A stretch of 55,635 nucleotides of DNA from Planctomycetaceae bacterium (GTDB lineage Bacteria; Planctomycetota; Planctomycetia; Gemmatales; Gemmataceae). Below the pieces are notes generated by a model. It made no database searches and was not told the origin of the DNA. It saw only the letters and a list, made by a program, of their open reading frames with translations. The stretch covers positions 1 through 55,635 of the forward strand of contig PNLP01000046.1 in assembly GCA_013823135.1 (NCBI GenBank), read 5' to 3'. Of the stretch, positions 1 to 7,495 are shown in pieces. The first letter of the stretch is position 1, and each line of letters starts with the position of its first letter. Both the position numbers and the translations under genes were made by a program.

Positions 1-16
1 GTGAAGGCTGATCGCC

Positions 17-1636
17 TCATTTTTTGTTGATCTTTTCCTGGGGCGGGAGTTCCAGAACCTGCCCCTGTGCCAGCAATTGCTTCTGCAACTTCGCATACGG
101 CAAGTCCTGAACCGCCACGCCCTCCTTGGCCGCCAGCGCCGCGGCCACGCCCGCGCCCTGACCGATCACCATCCACGCCCCCTCAATCCGCAGCGACGAG
201 ATGCCCACGTGCGTACACGACAGCGCGACGGGGACCAGCAGGTTGACACACTGCTCGGGCTTCGGGAGAACCGAGCGGTAGGGGACGTGATACGCGTAAC
301 CCTGCTGCGGATCTTTCTTCCGCACCGGGAAGATGGTGCCTTCGTTAATCACGCCGCCGCCCTTGAGCGCGATCCGCTGGCAATCGTGCGAGTCGATCGG
401 GAACGAGGAGATCGCGATCGGGTCGTCCTTCTTCGGTGTGTCGAGGATGTCCTTCTGGCTGATGACGTACAGACCCTTCATCCGGCGAGACTCGCGAACG
501 TACAGCGCCGGCGAGAAGTGGTCGTAGTTTGCGAACTCGTCCTTGCACAGGCCGAGCCGGGCGTATTTCTTGCTGACTTCCGCCGGAACAGCGGGGTCGG
601 TCGTCAGGAAGTGGTAGAACTCGAGCGTGTACTGCTTGTGCGCTTCCCAGATCGCCTTGCGGCCCGCCTCGTCGGCCTTGTGCCAGTCGTTGCACCCGCC
701 GACCAGGCCGATCGAGAACTGACGGCCGATCGAGTTGTTGCCGTCGAACTTGTCGCCCGGCATCGGGTAGAGATCGAATCCGACCTGATCGGCCTTGCCT
801 CCACCCTTCAGGAATCGGCGAACAATCTCGAAGCGAGCCGGGTCGTACTTATCCGGTTTCGGCATCGCAACGCGATTCTTGGGATCCGCGGTCAGGCACA
901 GGCGGAAGCTGAAGGTCATGATGTTTGAGTCGCCCTTCTCGTCGGGCCCGGCGTTGTCGGTCGTGACCAAGGGCAGAAGTTTGCCGTCGTCATCGAACCC
1001 ATTGATGTTCATCTTCTGCTTCGGATACCGCTTGCCCGCCAGCGGTTCGTCGTACTCCGCACGGCCCTCGCGCCCGATCGTCCAGTCGACCCCCGCGGCC
1101 GCCATGAGATCGCCTTCGTAGGTGCCATCGACAAAGACCTTGGCGGTGAACGTCTCGTTCTTCGTGACCAGGGATGCGATTCGCTTGCCGTCCTTGGTGA
1201 TGGACTTGAGCCTCTCCCCGATGAGAACTTTGACCTTCGCTTCGTCGAGCATCTTCTTCGTCACTCGCATCGCGACGTGGGGCTCGAAGACCCAGCGTGC
1301 CTGGTCCTTCACGGCGGGGTCGTAAGGTGCCTTTAGCCCGCGATCGGTGTAGTCCTTCACCACGCGTGTGTGCCACTCGTGGAACAGCCCCATCAACGTG
1401 CTGCGTACCATCTGGTTGGAATCGCAATGGCTCAGTCCGCCGGTGTTCATCGCGCCGATGTGGTCGGTCGGCTCGATGAGGATGACGGATGCGCCCTCGC
1501 GGGCTGCTGCAATTGCAGCGCAAAAGCCGCCGGGAGTCGCGCCGTAAACAATGACGTCCGCATCCGCCGCGAGGGCACTTTGCGCCCCTGGCAACACTAA
1601 CAGCAACGGGGCAATCAGGCGAATGATTCGTTTCAC
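17..1636 (-). CDS. Exported FAD-dependent oxidoreductase
   Basis: Predicted FAD-dependent oxidoreductase of the FAD_oxidored type common in planctomycetes; substrate unknown, probably a carbohydrate or related compound. A Sec signal peptide (basic KRIIR, hydrophobic core, ALAA cleavage-type site) is followed at once by a Rossmann dinucleotide-binding stretch, DVIVYGATPGG, with the usual GxGxxG relaxed to GATPGG. A later GGxNxG-like region and a C-terminal GQGAGVAAALA segment, usual at the end of flavin folds, complete the family pattern. I prefer a GTG start at 1636, because a GGGAAGG ribosome binding site sits about 9 bases before it and it puts KRIIR at the N-terminus. An ATG at 1654 is in frame but has no ribosome binding site. 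The stop is inside the window, so the gene is complete. A hairpin element begins about 35 bases upstream. Confidence 0.85.
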   Translation of the reverse strand: MKRIIRLIAPLLLVLPGAQSALAADADVIVYGATPGGFCAAIAAAREGASVILIEPTDHIGAMNTGGLSHCDSNQMVRSTLMGLFHEWHTRVVKDYTDRGLKAPYDPAVKDQARWVFEPHVAMRVTKKMLDEAKVKVLIGERLKSITKDGKRIASLVTKNETFTAKVFVDGTYEGDLMAAAGVDWTIGREGRAEYDEPLAGKRYPKQKMNINGFDDDGKLLPLVTTDNAGPDEKGDSNIMTFSFRLCLTADPKNRVAMPKPDKYDPARFEIVRRFLKGGGKADQVGFDLYPMPGDKFDGNNSIGRQFSIGLVGGCNDWHKADEAGRKAIWEAHKQYTLEFYHFLTTDPAVPAEVSKKYARLGLCKDEFANYDHFSPALYVRESRRMKGLYVISQKDILDTPKKDDPIAISSFPIDSHDCQRIALKGGGVINEGTIFPVRKKDPQQGYAYHVPYRSVLPKPEQCVNLLVPVALSCTHVGISSLRIEGAWMVIGQGAGVAAALAAKEGVAVQDLPYAKLQKQLLAQGQVLELPPQEKINKK

Positions 1637-1670
1637 GAGTTCGTACCTTCCCATTCGTTATGTCAGTAGG

Positions 1671-1786
1671 CAAGCCGTGTGCGTGAGGGGGGCTCGGCCC
1701 TCACGTTGTGCGTCTGGGCGTTCAGCCCGACCCCGGAGCTTCAGTTGTTCTCAAGCCGGTTGGTTATGAGAGGGGTTCGGCGCTCC
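1671..1786. repeat. Hairpin element, copy A, upstream of the FAD oxidoreductase
   Basis: Begins aagccgtgtgcgt, then an 8-bp-arm hairpin (cgtgaggg / ccctcacg, about 1683-1706). A right-hand part follows (gcgttcagcccgacccc, then a block ending atgagaggggttcggc). Both parts recur at 5593-6080 around an IS110 remnant, and the left part recurs at 3011-3092. It starts about 17-35 bases upstream of the neighbouring start codon, in the same orientation as the other copies. It may be an IS110-derived miniature element or a structured 5' leader. Confidence 0.7.
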
Positions 1787-1829
1787 CGCATAACATGACT
1801 CTACAACCATAATCACAACTTCAACCGCC

Positions 1830-2279
1830 TCAAAACTTAAACGCATCCAATCGGCTCGACCAGGAATGGAACAGGAAACCGCCCCCCACCCCCAACAGAC
1901 CCAGAGCGGTGAACATCACCGGAAAAGACCAGAGGTGAAGGAAGCTGCGGATCCTGGCCCGCGTCGGGTCGCTGGGCGAGTAAAGAATATCCACCCGCGT
2001 TCCGACTGGGAATGGTTGCCACCCAGCGGTCCCGGTAACCAGCGTCACGCGGTGATGCCGCCCGTAACAGTCCTCGAACTCGACGACGGGGTAGATATAG
2101 CACTGTCTCATACCATCTTGGTCCGGCGTCTCGTTCACCTTGGCTTCATGGCCGACAACCGCGCCGGCCGCACTTTCGGCGGCCCGTAGGAAACGGACTG
2201 TCCCGATGAAAAGCCCCAACCCGATCAGCACGCTGAAGACACCACTCACGATTATGATGATCGAGAAGACGGCAAACAT
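1830..2279 (-). CDS. DUF3592-like small membrane protein
   Basis: A 149-residue protein with a transmembrane helix at about residues 2-26 (FSIIIIVSGVFSVLIGLGLF) and another near the C-terminus (FPVMFTALGLLGVGGGFLF). Between them is a soluble beta-rich segment containing YPVVEFED, then PVGTRVDILYSPSDPTRARI, which is the typical DUF3592 pattern (extracytoplasmic loop of two-helix proteins of unknown role). The reading frame stays open far upstream to 3071, but that extension overlaps the next gene and has no family resemblance, so I start at the ATG of MFAVFS. The preceding gene ends 20 bases away on the same strand, so the two may be co-transcribed. Confidence 0.75.
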   Translation of the reverse strand: MFAVFSIIIIVSGVFSVLIGLGLFIGTVRFLRAAESAAGAVVGHEAKVNETPDQDGMRQCYIYPVVEFEDCYGRHHRVTLVTGTAGWQPFPVGTRVDILYSPSDPTRARIRSFLHLWSFPVMFTALGLLGVGGGFLFHSWSSRLDAFKF

Positions 2280-2299
2280 GCGGTCACTCCAACGCGGCG

Positions 2300-2968
2300 T
2301 TAGAGGGAAAAGTGGTAGGAGTTCGCTGCCACATTCGGGGCAGGGTCGTACTGCAACTCCCGCCCGAGCAAGGCCTCCAGTGCCCGCTTCGGAGTATCGA
2401 CATCGGCGAGTTCCATAAAGCCGACCATCCGCACCTCTCTGGTGAAGTGGCCCCCTTGGGAATCGGAACTTTCGCAGAATCCCTCGATCACGCGGTACTC
2501 GAACAAGATTTGACCGTATCCGTCGGGAAAACGGTGCACGATCAAGTTTCGCATCTCCTCCGGGGGGTAGGAGAGGACTTTCCCATTCGACAGGAACAGT
2601 AAGGCTCGCCAGTTCGTGATGACGTAGCCGTTTCGGCGGGCGCACCACCACCCCAATGGGGGAACGATCACTAGCCAAAGGAGTGCGGCTCCGCTCGCGA
2701 CGCACGCCACCCAGAAGCCTAAACCAAGAAACCAGATGTCGATACCGCACCAGCGGAGTGTTGAGTCTGCCACGGCGAAAACGCCCGCGGCAACCAACCC
2801 CAGTATCAGCCCACAGCCCGGTTGAGCGGCGAATGCACCCAACGCCAACCGCCAAGCTACCGGTTGCCCACACCAAATCACAACTTCGTCGGGGGACAAT
2901 TCGAGATACACTCGAAGACGCACTAAAGCGGGCAATAGCTCGCATGGGTCCGCGCGTGGATCGCTCAT
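2300..2968 (-). CDS. Membrane protein with a PH-like (bPH) domain
   Basis: A 222-residue protein starting MSDPRADP. The N-terminal part resembles the start of other bPH/YdbT-like proteins (LSPDEVVIWCGQP). Two or three hydrophobic helices follow at about 40-60 and 75-105, then a C-terminal soluble segment with NGYVITNWRALLF, the usual entry strand of a bacterial PH-like fold. Function unknown. An upstream in-frame ATG at 3010 lies in a copy of the hairpin repeat, so I prefer the start at 2968. It precedes the DUF3592 gene by 20 bases on the same strand. The family call rests on pattern only. Confidence 0.65.
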   Translation of the reverse strand: MSDPRADPCELLPALVRLRVYLELSPDEVVIWCGQPVAWRLALGAFAAQPGCGLILGLVAAGVFAVADSTLRWCGIDIWFLGLGFWVACVASGAALLWLVIVPPLGWWCARRNGYVITNWRALLFLSNGKVLSYPPEEMRNLIVHRFPDGYGQILFEYRVIEGFCESSDSQGGHFTREVRMVGFMELADVDTPKRALEALLGRELQYDPAPNVAANSYHFSL

Positions 2969-3010
2969 CTGGAAACTCGCAGCGAGCCTCTTGTGGCCGA
3001 AAGAAGTCAT

Positions 3011-3092
3011 GCAACCGTGTGCGTGAACGTGAGGGGGGCTCGGCCCTCACGTTGTGCGTGGGGGCGTTCAAACAGACCCAGGATCTTCGCTA
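3011..3092. repeat. Hairpin element, copy B, upstream of the PH-like gene
   Basis: Shares ccgtgtgcgt, the hairpin arms cgtgaggg / ccctcacg, the loop and gttgtgcgt with copy A, then gcgttca and gacccaggatcttcg with the right part of the IS110-associated copy. The bases just left of it (about 2995-3010, gccgaaagaa then catgcaa) also match the left flank of the copy at 5580-5600. It lies about 43 bases upstream of the start codon at 2968. Confidence 0.7.
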
Positions 3093-3107
3093 GAGGTCAG
3101 CGGTGTC

Positions 3108-4220
3108 TCACTGCCGATCGACTGTCGGTACAGCAGCAGGTGAGTTGACCTTGTTCTTTCGCACCGAAAGCCACTGCCTCAGGTGGGAGGCGATGACAGT
3201 AATCATCGCGCCGGCGATCGCCCAGACCGAGATGACGGTCAGATGCCCCTTGATGCCGTTGCTGCCCAGATAGACGATGCGCCGCACGGTGTCGGTTCCG
3301 GCCCCGGTCGGCAGCCATTCGCTCAGGAAGCGCCAGAACGGCGGCAGTAGCTCCGTTTGGTAGGCACCACCCGCCGATGGGTTGCCCAGGATCACGAAGA
3401 CGAGCACGGCGATACCGATGCCGATCACCCCGAACATCACCTGGAACGCCATAGTGACCGTCGCCGCCGCAGCGACCAGCAGGGCACCGAGCAACGCCAG
3501 TTCCATGAAGTGGCCGGTGATAGCGACGAGAACCTTGTCAACGATGAAGACGCCGCCGACACCGGAGATGATCGCGTAGGGCACGACAGCGCCGAGCCGG
3601 AAGTAGGCGCGTCGCGGTGTCACGGGACGCGCGCCGGCCGAGACGCCCAGCAGAGAAGCCATCAGGTAACCGCCGACGATCCAGCCCAGGACCAGATAGA
3701 AGCCGGTCAATCCGTAATTGTCACCGCTCTGCAGCGGCACGACGTCCTCGACGGTCACGGTCCGGTGCTGGGTCGCCAAGAGAAGGGTGACCACTTTGGT
3801 GATCGCGCTCGCCACCGTGGCACCGCCGCCACTGGAGATCAGCAACGTGTCGTTCTTCCCGAAAATGTTGATGACCAGCGCCGCAGACAGCTCTCCGGAC
3901 TTGATCTTCTCTTGGGCGGTCGCTTTGTCGGCGACGGGAACGGCATTGAGCGGGTGTGAGGCGATCGCGTTCATCTTCTCGGCGGTCTGCTCGGAGATCT
4001 TTTCCGATGGCGAAACGATCCCGAGCCGGATCTCGTGGGGTTTGGGGGCATGGAACGCGGCCACGTAGGACGTGATGAACGCGAACTGCAAGAACAGCAC
4101 GCCGCCGATCAGCGAGACCGTACGCAGCGAGACAGCATCCCGGAGTTCAGCCCAGAAGCCCTGAGGCGCAATCAGTTCTTCCGGCGATCCTTGTCGAGCA
4201 TGCTCGGTTCCCGTGGTCAT
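3108..4220 (-). CDS. ABC-2-like membrane protein (DUF3533/YhgE-Pip type)
   Basis: About 370 residues. One transmembrane helix lies near residues 35-55 (VSLIGGVLFLQFAFITSYVAAF). An external domain of about 130 residues follows (EIRLGIVSPSEKISEQ through GGGATVASAITKVV), then five hydrophobic helices. This topology is that of ABC-2 permease-like or YhgE/Pip and DUF3533 proteins, in which one helix, an exoplasmic domain and a helix bundle are linked. No ATPase gene lies next to it, so transport is not shown. The start at 4220 (MTTGTEHARQ) is supported by an AGAGGA ribosome binding site 7-8 bases upstream; the ATG at 4268 is in frame but lacks one. An alanine/valine/proline C-terminal tail ends in PTVDRQ. 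Confidence 0.7.
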   Translation of the reverse strand: MTTGTEHARQGSPEELIAPQGFWAELRDAVSLRTVSLIGGVLFLQFAFITSYVAAFHAPKPHEIRLGIVSPSEKISEQTAEKMNAIASHPLNAVPVADKATAQEKIKSGELSAALVINIFGKNDTLLISSGGGATVASAITKVVTLLLATQHRTVTVEDVVPLQSGDNYGLTGFYLVLGWIVGGYLMASLLGVSAGARPVTPRRAYFRLGAVVPYAIISGVGGVFIVDKVLVAITGHFMELALLGALLVAAAATVTMAFQVMFGVIGIGIAVLVFVILGNPSAGGAYQTELLPPFWRFLSEWLPTGAGTDTVRRIVYLGSNGIKGHLTVISVWAIAGAMITVIASHLRQWLSVRKNKVNSPAAVPTVDRQ

Positions 4221-4356
4221 CGCAAATCCTCTTGGGGTTCGGAACTGCGTGGTGCCTATCGAATTCAAATGTTTCGGATCGAGGGGATCGCAGATAACGT
4301 CTCAATCACCAGGTCGTAGCCTGGATTGACGGATACCATTGAGCCGGACTCCGTCG

Positions 4357-4450
4357 CCGAACGCTCGGCCCAGCAGCCGGGCAGCCATTACGCCCCTCCG
4401 TGAGGTAGCGTCACTCGAGGTGGCCCGGCTGCTGAGCCGAGCATTCGGCC
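4357..4450. repeat. Inverted repeat with 27-bp arms bordering the DUF1877 gene
   Basis: Left arm 4357-4383 (gccgaacgctcggc...) and right arm 4424-4450 (...gagccgagcattcggc) are reverse complements at 25 of 27 positions, around a 40-base centre. It sits just downstream (3') of the minus-strand gene ending at 4460. The outer ends carry gccgaac and ttcggc, the same hexamer as the shared gene leader of this island. It could be a terminator-like stem or a recombination border; there is no T-run. Confidence 0.75.
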
Positions 4451-4459
4451 ACGCCCACC

Positions 4460-4957
4460 TCACGTAATGAGGACTTGCAACGCGTCCTTTTGCTTGGCGG
4501 CCGCACGGTACGCTTTCTTCAGTTCCCTGAACGCGGTCCCGTAGTACTTCTTGCCACCCGTCCCCAGCGACCATCCGGCAGCTTTGATGGCTGCGAGCAT
4601 CGTTTCTTCAGTCAGTTTTTCAAGTGCTTGGTCCACCTTCTGAACGAGAGCAGGAGAGGCATATCCCAAGTAGAAGTCGTCGCCCAGCTCGTCCTCGCTC
4701 TCGTCCCCGTCGCCCCCCGGCTCCTCGCCTTGAGCACGGACCAGCCCTCCTTCCAGCCGGCCGCACGCCGAGTGATCCCCCGAGATTGCGAGACACAACG
4801 GCTTCGGCCTGGCGCGGAGCGTGGTGTGAAACTGTAACCATGACTTGTCGAGCCAGAACGTCGGGGCACCGGGAGGAGCTACCAGCTCCGCCAATGCATC
4901 TTTGTGCCGCTTGAACACTACCGCCGGAACGACTTCAAGCGAAGCTACCAAGCCCAT
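4460..4957 (-). CDS. DUF1877 (YfbM-like) family protein
   Basis: A 165-residue protein of the DUF1877 family, whose role is unknown. Family features are visible in order: the start MGLVASLEVVP; FWLDKSWLQFHTTL (the conserved LDK-W--H block); PLCLAISGD; GYASPALVQKVDQALEKLTEE; and the final tyrosine-rich helix FRELKKAYRAAAKQKDALQVLIT. An acidic glycine-rich loop (GDGDESEDELGDD) sits at about residues 95-108. I chose the ATG that gives the family's MG- start; longer in-frame ATGs run into the shared leader at 4973-4990. It is the first gene of the accessory island and is bordered downstream by a 27-bp-arm inverted repeat. Confidence 0.8.
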   Translation of the reverse strand: MGLVASLEVVPAVVFKRHKDALAELVAPPGAPTFWLDKSWLQFHTTLRARPKPLCLAISGDHSACGRLEGGLVRAQGEEPGGDGDESEDELGDDFYLGYASPALVQKVDQALEKLTEETMLAAIKAAGWSLGTGGKKYYGTAFRELKKAYRAAAKQKDALQVLIT

Positions 4958-4972
4958 GCATGCACCTGCCTT

Positions 4973-4990
4973 GCCGAACATAAAGCTCAC
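4973..4990 (-). repeat. Shared 18-bp gene leader, copy 1
   Basis: gccgaacataaagctcac (plus strand) is identical to 7434-7451. Both copies lie directly upstream of the start of a minus-strand gene (DUF1877 here, SUKH there). Read on the minus strand it places TTTATGTTCGGC just before the ribosome binding site region. Confidence 0.85.
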
Positions 4991-5113
4991 ATGCCGCCGG
5001 GGAACCAATCACCAACAGTGAAACAGGTGGCGATACAAAGAACAGACGCGCCGGCGGTCAGGTGCTGCGGACGGTTCGGCGGCTGAACTTGTCGTGCGTC
5101 TGAGTACCATCGG

Positions 5114-5566
5114 TCATGTCGTCAGTAGGAGCAACATCGACTTCTTTTTCTTCAGGCATTGAGCAGCAAACTCTCGGTAGCGTCCTAGACGCTCGCTCAT
5201 GTCGCTCGGGTCAATTTTGTAGAACTTTAGTTCCGGTAGCGCACACATCTTCTTTGCTAAGGTCGTGACCTGATCGTCCTCCATCGTCGCGATTGCGCTT
5301 ATGTAATGCCTGGGGATCAATAGCACTGGGTTCAGGAGGTTCTCAATGTCCCACGGTTCCACTTCGGGCTGATCCGGCGTCTGATTGGCAAAGCTACCGA
5401 TGATAGCGTCATATTTGTCGCCGGTGAGAAAGACGCAGAGCTTTGCAAGCGGCACCATGTCCAGAACAGGATCGACCTGGAGGTGGGGCCATTTCTTAAG
5501 CGACGGCGCTTTCGAAATGCGTAACGCATCGACTGTTCGTCCAAGAATGAGGAAGGCATCCGACAT
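5114..5566 (-). CDS. DUF1877-like small protein
   Basis: A 150-residue protein, MSDAFLILGRTVDAL to the end MLLLLTT. It is not clearly assignable. The C-terminal arrangement (ALPELKFYKIDPSDM, then YREFAAQCLKKKKSMLLLLT) resembles the end of DUF1877 proteins, including the neighbour at 4460-4957 (FRELKKAYRAAAKQKDALQVLIT), so a diverged paralogue is likely. The start at 5566 is chosen because a strong GGCGGAGG ribosome binding site lies 6 bases upstream, inside the leader shared with two other genes of the island. The in-frame ATG at 5599 lies beyond that leader. An IS110-type end begins about 27 bases upstream of the start. Confidence 0.65.
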   Translation of the reverse strand: MSDAFLILGRTVDALRISKAPSLKKWPHLQVDPVLDMVPLAKLCVFLTGDKYDAIIGSFANQTPDQPEVEPWDIENLLNPVLLIPRHYISAIATMEDDQVTTLAKKMCALPELKFYKIDPSDMSERLGRYREFAAQCLKKKKSMLLLLTT

Positions 5567-5572
5567 CGACTG

Positions 5573-5586
5573 CCTCCGCCGCCGAA
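5573..5586 (-). promoter_or_regulatory. Shared leader with ribosome binding site, copy 2
   Basis: cctccgccgccgaa on the plus strand, i.e. TTCGGCGGCGGAGG in the transcript, 6 bases before the ATG at 5566. It is identical to 7426-7439 and 7891-7904. The GGCGGAGG part is a strong Shine-Dalgarno sequence. Confidence 0.8.
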
Positions 5587-5652
5587 AGAATCCATGCAAG
5601 CCGTGTGCGTTACGCTGAAGGGTGGTCGCCCTTCACGATTTGGAGGCTTGCG

Positions 5653-5814
5653 ATGACATCCACAACTGACACCATTTTGGCCATCGACTTCGAGCGGTAC
5701 AAGAGTGTCGCGTGCGTTTACCAGCGATCTTCACGCGAGCATGTATTCCACGCCTTCGACACCACGCCCGAGGAACTCCACAAACTTCTGGGGCGTCGCT
5801 CGCTGGGTGAGTGA
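5653..5814 (+). pseudogene. IS110-family transposase, N-terminal fragment
   Basis: Only 53 codons remain, MTSTTDTILAIDFERYKS and on to LHKLLGRRSLGE. The DTILAIDF start carries the first acidic residue of the DEDD (RuvC-like) catalytic set of IS110 transposases, and the FDTTPEELHKLL segment is typical of the family's N-terminus. The rest of the DEDD domain and the C-terminal Transposase_20 domain are absent, so it cannot be active alone. The last residues (GRRSLGE) may already lie outside the transposase homology. An upstream in-frame ATG at 5605 falls in the left-end hairpin and is not the start. Confidence 0.75.
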
Positions 5815-5896
5815 CAGTCGGTTGTCACTGGCGTGATGGCTGACCGACCCCGTAGAGCTGTTTGGCACCGCCTCGGCTGTGACAGTCCGTTGTCAC
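5811..5896. repeat. Pair of GTGACA-N6-TGTCAC palindromes
   Basis: gtgacagtcggttgtcac at 5811-5828 and gtgacagtccgttgtcac at 5879-5896 are two copies, differing at one spacer base and 68 bases apart, of a palindrome with 6-bp arms. The first overlaps the end of the transposase fragment. They look like a repeated protein-binding site or a remnant of transposon-internal sequence. Confidence 0.6.
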
Positions 5897-6142
5897 TCCG
5901 GAAAATGGCGAGATGCTGACGAAAGAACCATCCCGGTGCGGCCAGGCGATCCAAGGAGGGGAACCTGTGGTGAACGAATGCGAGTTGACTGGGCTTCAAA
6001 GTGCTTTAGGGCGGGCGTTCACCCCGACCCAGGATCTTCGTTTTTATTCAAGTCGGTTGGCCATGAGAGCGGTTCGGCCTGAGAATATACCTTTTTCCCA
6101 GCAGATGCGTCCCATCCCGTCCGCGGGTTCCCTGGATGCCCC

Positions 6143-6580
6143 TCAACGGCGGTTCTCTTGGGTGACCGACGCGACCTTCCACTGGTCGCCCCGCTTGCTG
6201 AGGGTGAACACCGAGTAGCACGACGTCTCGTCGGCCGTGAAGCTGGCGAACGCGACCGCCAGCCCGGTGCCCCCCTTCACGTCCACCTTGACCGACTCGA
6301 TCTTCAGGCGTTGGTCTTCCTTCAGCACGCCCTTGATGTACTCGTTGAGCTGCTTGACCGTCCGCGGCACGTCCAACTTGTCGTCCTTCCTGTGCATGAC
6401 GAGGTGGACCGCGTCCCCGAGGCAGAGGGCGAGGTTGTCATCGCAGCGGGTGGGGCTGGCCTGATTTTTGAGGTACGTCTCCACGACCTTCTTGACTTCG
6501 TCGGCGTCAGTTTTTTCGTCGGCTCGGACCTGGCCGGTGAGGGTGCAGACGGCGAGGAGTGCGATGCTGAACCAGCGCAT
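6143..6580 (-). CDS. Exported NTF2-like protein
   Basis: A 145-residue protein that begins with a Sec signal peptide, MRWFSIALLAVCTLTGQVRA, cleaved before DEKTDAD. The mature part fits a small SnoaL/NTF2-like fold: a helical start (DADEVKKVVETYLKN), a segment on recent counts (LCLGDAVHLVMHRKDDKL), VKQLNEYIKGVLKEDQ, then beta strands ending FTLSKRGDQWKVASVTQENRR, the common last strands of such domains. No catalytic residues can be assigned. The in-frame extension up to 6718 is rejected because it would bury the signal peptide. The gene stands alone between the IS110 remnant and the SUKH gene. Confidence 0.65.
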   Translation of the reverse strand: MRWFSIALLAVCTLTGQVRADEKTDADEVKKVVETYLKNQASPTRCDDNLALCLGDAVHLVMHRKDDKLDVPRTVKQLNEYIKGVLKEDQRLKIESVKVDVKGGTGLAVAFASFTADETSCYSVFTLSKRGDQWKVASVTQENRR

Positions 6581-6782
6581 ACCTGTCTCCGGATAGTTGG
6601 CGCGTCGCGCCAGGTGGGTGTGGAGGAAAACAGACCCCGGCACGCTGACGGCGGCAATCACCGTTGCTCCGGCGTCTTCATCTGTGGCCGAACGATGAAG
6701 CTCAGCAGCCGCGGCCACAGCGAGCTGAACCCTGGGAACAACCTATGAGGCCGCGGTCTGCTGCAGCGCCTGGGGCGGCCTC

Positions 6783-7418
6783 TTACGCCGCGTGGACGCC
6801 GACCCCGAACTCGGACACCAGCGCGTCGAAGTCCCGGCGAGAGCGCGTGCCGAGCCGGACCACGACGCCGCTACCCGCCTCCTCGACAGTGACGACCTGC
6901 CCGGGGCGGGCGAACGCGGAATGCACCCCGCTGCGACCCGCCGACGGCCACCCCCGCACCAGCCGCCGGGCGGTCGCATGGGGCATCTCGTCCGTGTACC
7001 CACTGTGCGGCATCCAACTCGCCGCGTAGTAGCACAGCATGGCCGGCAAGAACAAGGAGCAGCGAACCTCGCGCATCCACTCGGCGTCGTCCAGGTCGAA
7101 CGTCTGGGACACCACCGGGTCGGCGGCCGAAGTCCGGCGCGGCACGCCCCAGTAGAGGACGCACTGGTTCTCCTCCAGGAACACCAGCCGGCCTTCATGC
7201 ACCTCCAAGTCGTCCGGCGGCCACAGCCGGTTGTGGACGCGGTTAAGCTCGTGCCGCCCGACCGACAGGTAGTAGTCGCGGAGCGCCTCGGGGATGGCGA
7301 ACCCGAGCCGGGCTTCAGCAGCCTCGACGGCACGGAGCGGGAAGCCGTGGGCCGACGACGCCCGGCCGGTGATGGCGGCCAGCACGCTGCGATACCCGTC
7401 GGCGAACCTTCCCGCCAT
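6783..7418 (-). CDS. SUKH-like (SMI1/KNR4) protein
   Basis: A 211-residue protein resembling SMI1/KNR4 (SUKH) domain proteins, many of which are immunity proteins against contact-dependent toxins. No toxin gene is seen here, so this role is only possible. Visible features: AVEAAEARLGFAIPEALRDYY, the usual 'E--LG--LP--L-D-Y' start of the fold; FLEENQCVLYWGV, a typical beta segment; and a C-terminal strand with GVVVRLGTRSRRDFDALVSEF. The start at 7418 is set by a GGCGGAGG ribosome binding site 7 bases upstream, inside the shared leader; ATGs at 7442 and 7451 lie within the leader. A hairpin with arms gaggccgc / gcggcctc (about 6746-6782) abuts the stop codon. Confidence 0.7.
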   Translation of the reverse strand: MAGRFADGYRSVLAAITGRASSAHGFPLRAVEAAEARLGFAIPEALRDYYLSVGRHELNRVHNRLWPPDDLEVHEGRLVFLEENQCVLYWGVPRRTSAADPVVSQTFDLDDAEWMREVRCSLFLPAMLCYYAASWMPHSGYTDEMPHATARRLVRGWPSAGRSGVHSAFARPGQVVTVEEAGSGVVVRLGTRSRRDFDALVSEFGVGVHAA

Positions 7419-7425
7419 CGCGCGC

Positions 7426-7451
7426 CCTCCGCCGCCGAACATAAAGCTCAC
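7426..7451 (-). promoter_or_regulatory. Shared leader with ribosome binding site, copy 3 (both motifs)
   Basis: 7426-7439 matches the 14-bp leader at 5573 and 7891; 7434-7451 matches the 18-bp leader at 4973. This copy joins the two motif types. It is 7 bases upstream of the ATG at 7418 and supplies its Shine-Dalgarno sequence. Confidence 0.85.
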
Positions 7452-7495
7452 CGGCCGCCCGGGTCCGCTACCACGAGCCGAGACCGATGGACACC

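Larger units (their letters stand above)
5593..6080 (+). mobile_element. Remnant of an IS110-family insertion sequence
   Basis: The left side (caagccgtgtgcgt, then a hairpin with arms gaaggg / cccttc at about 5617-5636) is followed by a transposase N-terminus starting at 5653. The interior and 3' part of the transposase are missing. The right side at about 6014-6078 (gcgttcaccccgaccc, gatcttcg, then a block ending atgagagcggttcggc) matches the right part of copy A at 1719-1780. Most of the element has been deleted. Exact ends are uncertain because no target duplication was identified. Confidence 0.65.

Noticed and set aside
1830..3071. Long fused minus-strand frame of 413 residues
   Set aside because: Only its last 149 residues (DUF3592) look real; the upstream part overlaps the PH-like gene in another frame and is arginine/serine-rich noise.
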